NCBI GenBank assembly: GCA_934370915.1
Contig: CAKRNI010000049.1
Location: forward strand, 1 to 14,341
Length of the DNA: 14,341 nt
Source of the DNA: an uncultured Lachnospiraceae bacterium
Lineage (GTDB): Bacteria; Bacillota; Clostridia; Lachnospirales; Lachnospiraceae
Reading direction: 5' to 3'
Shown piece by piece: positions 4,588 to 11,363 of the stretch (positions are counted from its first letter, which is position 1; every line of letters starts with the position of its first letter). A program made the translations under genes and the position numbers. A model generated the notes under the pieces. That model searched no databases. It was given only the letters and a program-made list of their open reading frames with translations, and was not told the origin of the DNA.

Positions 4588-7071
4588 ATGGGAGCAATAA
4601 AACGCCGGACGGTCCGGATCGGAACGCGAAAGAGCAGGCTGGCGCTTGTGCAGACAAACATGGTGGCGGAGGCAATCGAGGCCGCATGCCCGGAGGTAAA
4701 ATGTGAGCTGGTTCCCCTGATGACAAAGGGCGATAAGATCTTAAAGACATCCCTGGTGGCATTCGGAGGAAAAGGTGCCTTCGTGGAGGAGTTTGAGCAG
4801 TCCCTCTTAAACGGGGATATCGATCTTGCGGTCCACAGCGCGAAGGACATGCCGATGGATCTGAGCGACGGGCTCTGTATCGGGGCTGTCTTAAAGCGGG
4901 AAGATCCGAGGGATGTTCTCGTCACTGTAAAAGGAAGAACAACTGTTCGGAACCCGAAGATCATCGGAACGGGAAGTCCGAGACGGCAGGTACAGATCCT
5001 GGAACACGGGAATGTGGAATGCCGTCTGCTCCGCGGAAATGTTGATACGAGACTTGAGAAGCTGTACCGGGGGGAGTATGACGGGATCATCCTGGCTGCG
5101 GCGGGACTCTCGAGGCTGGGACTTTTTGAGGATCCGAGATTTTCCTTTGAGTTTCTTGACCCGGAGACCTTCATTCCGGCGGGTGGCCAGGGAATCATCG
5201 CCGTGGAGGCGAAAAAAGGCAGCAATGTTCTGGAAATACTGGAAAAATTTAATGACAGAGAAGCGGAACGGGCACTGTTCGCGGAGAGAAAAGTGCTGCG
5301 CCTTTTAGGCGCCGGCTGCACCGCGGCGGTGGGCGTTTATGCGAAGGAAGAGAATGGGCTGTTCCGGATGGACCTTATGCGGGAGGCAAAGAGCGGAGTG
5401 ATTCGCACAAAGGTCTCCGGAGCGCCGGAGGATTCCATGAAGCTTGCAGAACTTCTCGTAAAGCAGGGAACCGCGGAGGATATTCCCGCAGGAAAGGCAT
5501 ATCTTGTGGGAGCCGGTCCTGGAAACTGCGGGCTCATCACGGTAAAGGGACAGCAGATCCTAAAGGCTGCGGAGGTCCTTGTCTACGACCGTCTTGGCTC
5601 CGAGGAACTGCTCTCTCTGGTGCCGGAGGACTGTGAGCGGATCTATGTTGGAAAAGAGGCCGGACACCACATCAAAAAGCAGTCGGAGATCAACCGGATC
5701 CTGGTGGAGAAGGCCCTCGAAGGAAAGCGGGTCGTCCGGTTAAAGGGCGGAGATCCCTTTGTGTTCGGTCGCGGCGGAGAGGAGATCCAGGCACTCACAG
5801 AAGCAGGAATCCCCTATGAAGTGATCCCCGGCGTTACCTCAGCCATCGGGGCGCTGGAGGCGGCAGGAATCCCTGTCACCCACCGGAATATCGCGAGAGA
5901 TTTCCATGTCTTTACGGGACATATCTCCCACGAAGGCGGTGAGGGACTCTCCGGGGATTACAGCCTGTACGCAAAGCTTCCGGGAACCCTGATCTTCCTC
6001 ATGGGACTCTCGAACCTTGAGGAGATCGTGAAACGTCTCATAGACGGCGGAAAAGACGGGGAGACGCCTGCAGCCGTTGTGACGGACGGAACACTGTCCC
6101 GAATGCGCGTTGTTCGGGCATCCTTAAAGGATCTGCCTGAGGCTGTGAGAAAGGCGGGGCTTATGCCTCCCGGAATCATCGCGGTGGGTGAGGTATGTGC
6201 CTTCCACTTTACGTCCATGGTGCCGGGCGCGCTTACCGGAATTACGGTGGGAGTCACCGGAACAGAGGCTGTCCGTGGACGGATCATAAGCCGCCTGTCC
6301 GATGAGGGGGCGAAGACGGTCCGCGCGGGGGAATCCCTTGTGGTACGGGAGTCCATGGAACGGCTGGATCAGGCGTTTGCGGACCTTTCCCGTTACAGAT
6401 GGGTGATTTTTACGAGCCGGAATGCAGTCCGGATCTTCTTTGACCGGATGCGAGAGAGACGTGTGGATCTCAGAAAACTCGGTTCACTTAAGTTTGCTGC
6501 CGTCGGGCGCGGAACAGGAGAGTATCTGGAGAGTGTCGGAATCACGCCGGACTTTATCCCGGAGGAATATACGACGAAGGCCCTTGCGGACGGACTTGTA
6601 AAATACCTGAAGGAGAATGGAAAGACTTCTGGGGCAAAAACTGCCGCCGCCAATATAGCCTACAGCATTTCCGGTTCGGAAAAGGTCTGTCCGTGTGCTG
6701 AGGCAGGAAAGCTTCTGATCCCGCGGGCAAAGCAGGGCTCGAAGGTCCTCACGGAGACACTGGCGGAACAGGGATATGCGTTTGATGATATTCCAATCTA
6801 CGATATTCAGGTGGAACAGACGGAGCTTGCGAGACTTAAAACTGCCGACTATATCACGTTTGAGAGCGGCTCCGGTGTCCGAGGATTCTTCGCGGGACGT
6901 GAGGCGGAAGCGGCATCTCTGTTTGAGACGGTGAGACCAGTCTGCATCGGAAAGGTGACGGCGGCTGTCCTGGCAGAATACGGGGTCACGAATGCCCTGA
7001 CGGCTTCCGATTACACGGCGGACGGAATTCTCGAGGTACTGCTGGCGGACAGAAACGAGATCGCGAGGTAA
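4588..7071 (+). CDS. hemC-cobA-hemD: Triple fusion: porphobilinogen deaminase - uroporphyrinogen-III C-methyltransferase - uroporphyrinogen-III synthase
   Basis: One 827-residue chain carries three consecutive activities, from porphobilinogen to precorrin-2. Residues about 7-297 are HemC: IGTRKSRLALVQT start, VHSAKD with catalytic D87, LLRGNVDTR at 147-155, and C244 in LLGAGCTAAVGV, the attachment site of the dipyrromethane cofactor. Residues about 303-545 are SUMT (CobA): VGAGPGN at 307-313, KGGDPFVFGRGGEE at 386-399 and IPGVTSAIGALEAAGIPVTHR at 413-433. Residues about 551-827 are the poorly conserved HemD: WVIFTSRNAV at 605-614, KLLIPRAKQGS at 708-718 and TFESGSGVRGF at 757-767. The SUMT loop has GPGN where GPGD is usual. 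The HemD part has an extra stretch at about 677-706. CobA-HemD fusions are known in Firmicutes; adding HemC is less common. No frame break is seen. The gene follows cbiL by 3 bases with GGGAGG upstream. Confidence 0.93.
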   Translation: MGAIKRRTVRIGTRKSRLALVQTNMVAEAIEAACPEVKCELVPLMTKGDKILKTSLVAFGGKGAFVEEFEQSLLNGDIDLAVHSAKDMPMDLSDGLCIGAVLKREDPRDVLVTVKGRTTVRNPKIIGTGSPRRQVQILEHGNVECRLLRGNVDTRLEKLYRGEYDGIILAAAGLSRLGLFEDPRFSFEFLDPETFIPAGGQGIIAVEAKKGSNVLEILEKFNDREAERALFAERKVLRLLGAGCTAAVGVYAKEENGLFRMDLMREAKSGVIRTKVSGAPEDSMKLAELLVKQGTAEDIPAGKAYLVGAGPGNCGLITVKGQQILKAAEVLVYDRLGSEELLSLVPEDCERIYVGKEAGHHIKKQSEINRILVEKALEGKRVVRLKGGDPFVFGRGGEEIQALTEAGIPYEVIPGVTSAIGALEAAGIPVTHRNIARDFHVFTGHISHEGGEGLSGDYSLYAKLPGTLIFLMGLSNLEEIVKRLIDGGKDGETPAAVVTDGTLSRMRVVRASLKDLPEAVRKAGLMPPGIIAVGEVCAFHFTSMVPGALTGITVGVTGTEAVRGRIISRLSDEGAKTVRAGESLVVRESMERLDQAFADLSRYRWVIFTSRNAVRIFFDRMRERRVDLRKLGSLKFAAVGRGTGEYLESVGITPDFIPEEYTTKALADGLVKYLKENGKTSGAKTAAANIAYSISGSEKVCPCAEAGKLLIPRAKQGSKVLTETLAEQGYAFDDIPIYDIQVEQTELARLKTADYITFESGSGVRGFFAGREAEAASLFETVRPVCIGKVTAAVLAEYGVTNALTASDYTADGILEVLLADRNEIAR

Positions 7072-7073
7072 AC

Positions 7074-8492
7074 ATGGATACCTTTGTATACAAAGACCAT
7101 AAAAAGTTAAGATGCGGGTACACCACAGGGACCTGCGCGGCTCTGGCGTCCCAGGGGGCGGTGCGATTTCTGCTCACAGGGTCCTGGAAGGAGACGGAGG
7201 AGATCATGACCCCGAAAGGGATTCCGGTCTGCGTGTCGCTGGAGGAAAATACATCCGGAGACAGCTGGGCGGAGTGCGCGGTCCGGAAAGATGCTGGGGA
7301 TGATTATGATGTGACGAACGGGATCCTGGTGTATGCGCGGGCGGAGTTTGTGAAAGATAAAAGTTTTTGTGAAAAAGCTCATATGCCGCGCCTGGAAAAT
7401 TCTGTTTCCGGGACTGTTCGAGAAAGATCAGAAAGCAGTTTGAAGTTGAATGCGGGAAAGCGGCAGAAAACAGAATGGCCTGTTCAGCGCAACGCGGAAT
7501 CTCGGGAAGATCTCATCAGAATCGATGGCGGCATCGGCATCGGTCGCGTCACAAAATCCGGTCTCGATCAGCCTATAGGCGCCGCGGCAATTAACTCCGT
7601 ACCGAGAAAGATGATCCGGGATGCTGTCTACGCCCTTTTGGAGGAAGCCGGGGAGCTTCGCCCGGTATCGATCACAATATCGGTTCCAGCAGGCGTAGAA
7701 GCCGCGAAGAAGACCTTCAACCCGGTCCTGGGCATCGAAGGCGGGATCTCCGTTCTCGGGACCAGCGGGATCGTAGAGCCCATGAGTGAGGAAGCACTTG
7801 TCGAGACGATCCGCACCCATCTAAATGTCTTAAAGGCAGAGGACAGAAAATGGGTGATCGCAGTGCCTGGAAATATGGGGGCGGGATTTTTAGAGAGGTA
7901 TATCGTAGAACATGGTAAATTCTGTACCGATGCTCATCAAGGGAGTAACGCGGCGGACACGGGTGCTGCTATTGAGGCAGAACAGATAGCTTATGGAGAA
8001 TTATCAACGGAAACAGAACCATCACTTCTGGAAGGATTTATGAATTCCCTCGTCACCATGAGCAACTTCGTCGGAAAGACCATTGACCTTGCCGCGGAAC
8101 TGGGTTTTTCCGGTATCCTGATCGCCGGTCATATGGGTAAACTTGTAAAGATCGGAAACGGGATCATGAACACCCACTCCAGGGAGGCGGACGGCCGCAT
8201 GGACACTTTGCTCTCCTGTGCCCTGTCAGCCGGGACTGAGGATCTGGAACTGCTAAAGAAAGTTCAGGGATCCAACACGACGGATGAGGCGATGGACCAT
8301 TTAAAACAGGCGGGAATCTTAGAAGATACGATAAATGTCTTCTTAAAGCGCGCCGCCTGGCACCTTGCCCACCGGTCCAGGGATGAAGTGAAGACGGGAA
8401 TGATCGTCTTCGGGACAAAAGGTGAGTATCTTGGGGAGACAGAAGACGCGGAAATGATCCTGCGGTCGGCGTTGAAAGAGCTGGATCAATAA
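7074..8492 (+). CDS. cbiD: Cobalt-precorrin-5B C1-methyltransferase, long form with inserts
   Basis: Methylates C1 of cobalt-precorrin-5B in the anaerobic cobalamin route. Typical motifs: LRCGYTTGTCAALA at 12-25, DGGIGIGRVTKSGLDQPIGAAAIN at 151-174, VPGNMGAGF around 264-272, MSNFVGK at 329-335, GHMGKLVKIGNGIMNTHS at 352-369. At 472 residues it is about 100 longer than usual CbiD (about 370). The excess sits in two segments, about 93-146 (bases 7350-7511) and about 283-323 (bases 7920-8042). Both are polar, lack family motifs and look more AT-rich than the flanking codons. The core motifs on both sides are intact and in frame, so the protein is probably active. The start codon is 2 bases after the previous stop. 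Confidence 0.93.
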   Translation: MDTFVYKDHKKLRCGYTTGTCAALASQGAVRFLLTGSWKETEEIMTPKGIPVCVSLEENTSGDSWAECAVRKDAGDDYDVTNGILVYARAEFVKDKSFCEKAHMPRLENSVSGTVRERSESSLKLNAGKRQKTEWPVQRNAESREDLIRIDGGIGIGRVTKSGLDQPIGAAAINSVPRKMIRDAVYALLEEAGELRPVSITISVPAGVEAAKKTFNPVLGIEGGISVLGTSGIVEPMSEEALVETIRTHLNVLKAEDRKWVIAVPGNMGAGFLERYIVEHGKFCTDAHQGSNAADTGAAIEAEQIAYGELSTETEPSLLEGFMNSLVTMSNFVGKTIDLAAELGFSGILIAGHMGKLVKIGNGIMNTHSREADGRMDTLLSCALSAGTEDLELLKKVQGSNTTDEAMDHLKQAGILEDTINVFLKRAAWHLAHRSRDEVKTGMIVFGTKGEYLGETEDAEMILRSALKELDQ

Positions 8493-8554
8493 GTCTTGGA
8501 ATAACGCATGAAAGATACGGCACCTGATCATTCATCGAAATTAAAGGAAACACT

Positions 8555-9859
8555 ATGGAAAACAGGCAGAAAAACTACGGGAGCGTTCACGACACAAAGG
8601 CATCCATGATGTATAACCGCTTCTTGAAACAATACAACGAATGGCTTTCCGGCGGCCCGATCCCGGATACCGGAAACCAGGACACAAAGTATTTTCTGGG
8701 CCAGCAGCGGAAGCGGTTGGAAAAACGCGGACTTCACAGAGATTCATCCATAGAACTCCGGGGTCTTCTGGCCTCAGCCGGCGCGATCCCGCCGAAGGTC
8801 GGAAAGAAATATACGAATGTGACAGAATTCCGCACGTCACAGAGAAATACGACCTATTCCCGGGATGGCCGGATCATCGGAAAATTCCGGAAGAAAGAGA
8901 TCTTATACCAGACGATCACCTTCGCGAATGAGGCGACGGTGGACGGAACGGAACCATGTACCTGTCCGTCCTGCGGAGCGGTGAGCCAGATCCGGGCGCT
9001 GTTTGAGGGCTGCCCGTACTGCCACACGAGATTTCTGATGCCAGATCTGTATCCGAAGGTCGCAAACTTTTATTCTATTGAAGACCTCAGCTATACAAAC
9101 AAGGAAATGAAGAAGACTCTGACTCCCTGGTGCGGCGGAGGCGCTGTGGCCTTTACAGTATTTATGCTGGCGTATCTCGCGTGGGAGAGGACGAAGACCG
9201 GCGATCCGCTGACCCTGTATTCCATGATCTGTCCATTGATCGGATGCCCGGTTCTCGGAGCGTTTTTCGGGTATATGCTGTTTTCAATGAGTACTCTAGG
9301 ATACATTTTCTGGCGGGCGATGCAGAGTCTTGGACTTCTGTTTGCCACTTCTGGCAGCAAAAACAGGCTGATCCGGTTCATGAAGAATTATGAGCCGGAT
9401 TTTGGCTATGAAAACTTTGAAAACCAGGTCATTGCTCTGGCAAAAAATATTATCTTTTCCGAGCCGGGAGAGGACCTTTCTATTATCCGCGGTCCCTGGG
9501 ATGGGGAAAGTTTCCAGAACATCACGGACATTGTATACAGGGGAGCCATGTCGGTGGGGAACTGCTGGCAGGAAGGCCCGTATGTGTATGCGGATATCGA
9601 TCTGTACTTCTGCGATACATATGACAGGGGAAGTTCGATGAAGGAGAAAAACGACAGGATCCGGGTGATCGTCGGAAAGAATATCCAGATCCCGCAGGAC
9701 CCGGGATACTCGATCCATCAGGTCTCCTGTGAAAGCTGCGGTGCAAGCTTTGACGCGATGAAGATCCGTCACTGCCCGTACTGCAAGCGGGAGTATGACA
9801 TGAGAGACCATGCATGGACGGTCATGAAGATTCGAAAAACAGGAGGAAAACCATCATGA
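8555..9859 (+). CDS. Membrane protein with two zinc ribbons, unknown function, coupled to cbiF
   Basis: I do not recognise this 434-residue protein as any cobalamin enzyme. Order of parts: a polar N-terminal region (1-130) rich in Lys/Arg; a zinc-ribbon-like cysteine cluster with C135, CPSC 137-140 and CPYC 153-156; about two to three hydrophobic segments at 192-210 and 222-265; a soluble region at about 270-385 (FENQVIALAKNIIFSE at 288-303) that weakly recalls Tim44-like domains; and a second zinc ribbon, CESC 392-395 with CPYC 407-410. The start has AAAGGAA upstream. It lies 62 bases after cbiD, the largest gap within the operon, and its stop TGA overlaps the cbiF ATG (ATGA), so it is translated together with cbiF. 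The cbiF ribosome binding site lies inside its last codons. Possible roles (metal handling, membrane anchoring of a Cbi complex) are guesses; the Tim44 resemblance is a recollection, not a computed match. Confidence 0.8.
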   Translation: MENRQKNYGSVHDTKASMMYNRFLKQYNEWLSGGPIPDTGNQDTKYFLGQQRKRLEKRGLHRDSSIELRGLLASAGAIPPKVGKKYTNVTEFRTSQRNTTYSRDGRIIGKFRKKEILYQTITFANEATVDGTEPCTCPSCGAVSQIRALFEGCPYCHTRFLMPDLYPKVANFYSIEDLSYTNKEMKKTLTPWCGGGAVAFTVFMLAYLAWERTKTGDPLTLYSMICPLIGCPVLGAFFGYMLFSMSTLGYIFWRAMQSLGLLFATSGSKNRLIRFMKNYEPDFGYENFENQVIALAKNIIFSEPGEDLSIIRGPWDGESFQNITDIVYRGAMSVGNCWQEGPYVYADIDLYFCDTYDRGSSMKEKNDRIRVIVGKNIQIPQDPGYSIHQVSCESCGASFDAMKIRHCPYCKREYDMRDHAWTVMKIRKTGGKPS

Positions 9860-10626
9860 TACATTTTGTGGGAGCCGGAAGCGGAGCACCGGACCTGATC
9901 ACGGTCCGGGGACAGAAATTCCTGCGGGAGGCGGATGTGGTGATCTATGCGGGATCCCTTGTAAATCCGGAGCTTTTGAGAGAGACGAAGCCTGGATGTG
10001 AGATTCTAAACAGCGCCTACATGACTCTTGACGAGGTGATCCAGGCCATGGAGAAGGCGGAGAGCGACGGAAAGATGACCGTGCGCCTCCACACCGGAGA
10101 TCCTTCGATCTACGGCGCGATCCGGGAGCAGATGGACCGGCTGGATGAGAAAAAGATCGCCTACGATGTGTGTCCGGGGGTCAGCTCCTTCTGCGGCGCG
10201 GCATCGAGTCTCCACGCGGAGCTCACCTTGCCCGGTGTGTCCCAGTCCGTGATCATCACGAGAATGGCTGGACGGACCGGAGTTCCGGAGCGGGAGAGCT
10301 TCCGTTCTCTGGCGGCTCACCATGCGACCATGGCGGTGTTTTTAAGTACGGGTCTTCTGTCACGGATGGAAAAGGAGCTGGCGGAGGCTGGATATGAGCC
10401 GGACACTCCGGCGGCGATCATCTACAAGGCGACATGGCCGGAGGAGAAGATCGTCCGCTGTACCGTCTCCACGCTGGCGAAATCCGCGGAGGAGAACGGC
10501 ATCAAAAAGACGGCGATGATTTTTATTGGAGATGTATTCGGCACGAGAGAGGCAAACGGCTACGAGGAGTCAAGGCTCTATGCGCCGGATTTCTCCACGG
10601 AATTCAGAAAGGGGACGGACACATGA
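9856..10626 (+). CDS. cbiF: Cobalt-precorrin-4 C11-methyltransferase
   Basis: Adds the C11 methyl group from S-adenosylmethionine to (cobalt-)precorrin-4. The 256-residue chain, normal in length, begins FVGAGSGAPDLITVRG (4-19), the CbiF/CobM form of the methylase loop. It has YAGSLVNPELL at 31-41, LHTGDPSIYGAI at 78-89 and CPGVSSFCGAASSL at 106-119. The ATG at 9856 overlaps the upstream stop (ATGA) and has AGGAGG 9 bases before it (9841-9846). An upstream in-frame start at 9814 would lie inside the preceding gene and is rejected. Its own stop overlaps the cbiH start in the same ATGA manner. In many genomes cbiG follows cbiF; here it does not. Confidence 0.94.
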   Translation: MIHFVGAGSGAPDLITVRGQKFLREADVVIYAGSLVNPELLRETKPGCEILNSAYMTLDEVIQAMEKAESDGKMTVRLHTGDPSIYGAIREQMDRLDEKKIAYDVCPGVSSFCGAASSLHAELTLPGVSQSVIITRMAGRTGVPERESFRSLAAHHATMAVFLSTGLLSRMEKELAEAGYEPDTPAAIIYKATWPEEKIVRCTVSTLAKSAEENGIKKTAMIFIGDVFGTREANGYEESRLYAPDFSTEFRKGTDT

Positions 10627-11363
10627 AGAAACTGACAGTGGTCGGCATGGGACCTGGAGAGTATGAATCCATGACACTCCGTGCCGTGAGGGCGTTAAAT
10701 ACATGTGACGTGATCGTGGGCTATACGGTCTATGTGGAGCTTGCGAAGCCATACTTTCCCGATAAGGAATTTTTGACGACCCCCATGAAGAGGGAAATCG
10801 AGCGCTGCGAGATGGCCTTCGCGGAGGCGGAGAAAGGAAGGTCTGTCACAATGATCTGCAGTGGGGACGCGGGAGTTTACGGAATGGCGGGGCCGATCCT
10901 GGAGCTCGGGGAAAAGTACCCGGAGGTGGAGATCGAGGTGATTCCGGGGATCACGGCGGCTCTCTCCGGCGGCGCGGTTCTCGGGGCACCGCTCATGCAT
11001 GATTTTGCGGTGATCAGCCTGAGTGATCTTTTAACGCCCTGGGAGACCATTGAGAACCGTCTTGATGCGGCGGCGAAGGCAGATTTTTCCATCTGCCTCT
11101 ATAACCCCTCCAGCAGGAAGCGGGCGGACTATTTAAATCGCGCCTGCGAGATCTTTTTGAGATATAAGAGCCCGGATACCGTCTGCGGCATCGTGAAGAA
11201 CATCGGAAGAGACGGGGAGACGAAGAAGGTCATGACGTTGGAGGAATTAAAGGATTACGAGGCGGACATGTTCACCACCGTGTTTATTGGAAACAGCCGG
11301 ACCGAAAAGTCCGTCCTTGGCGGACAGGACTGGATGGTCACACCGAGAGGATACCGGATATGA
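10623..11363 (+). CDS. cbiH: Precorrin-3B / cobalt-factor-III C17-methyltransferase
   Basis: Carries out C17 methylation with ring contraction, the key step that turns the porphyrin-like macrocycle into a corrin. The 246-residue product has VVGMGPGEYESMT at 6-18, YTVYVEL at 34-40, CSGDAGVYGMAGPILEL at 79-95, PGITAALSGGAVLGAPLMHDFAVISLSD (108-135 region) and the CbiH/CobJ-typical LYNPSSRKR at 159-167. The chain is a single domain, with no CbiG or other fusion. The ATG at 10623 has AAAGGGGA upstream and overlaps the cbiF stop by ATGA; longer in-frame versions starting inside cbiF were rejected. Confidence 0.94.
   Translation: MKKLTVVGMGPGEYESMTLRAVRALNTCDVIVGYTVYVELAKPYFPDKEFLTTPMKREIERCEMAFAEAEKGRSVTMICSGDAGVYGMAGPILELGEKYPEVEIEVIPGITAALSGGAVLGAPLMHDFAVISLSDLLTPWETIENRLDAAAKADFSICLYNPSSRKRADYLNRACEIFLRYKSPDTVCGIVKNIGRDGETKKVMTLEELKDYEADMFTTVFIGNSRTEKSVLGGQDWMVTPRGYRI

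Noticed and set aside
4545..5321. 258-codon open frame on the minus strand
   Set aside because: It lies opposite the clear HemC coding sequence and its translation is rich in Ser/Arg/Pro without motifs, as expected of a shadow frame in GC-rich coding DNA.
8493..8554. Promoter or terminator in the 62-base gap before the zinc-ribbon gene
   Set aside because: Apart from the ribosome binding site I see no convincing stem with T-run or -35/-10 pair.
10434..10622. Longer version of CbiH starting inside cbiF
   Set aside because: The extra residues resemble no family sequence; the ATG at 10623 has a good ribosome binding site and the methylase fold starts there.
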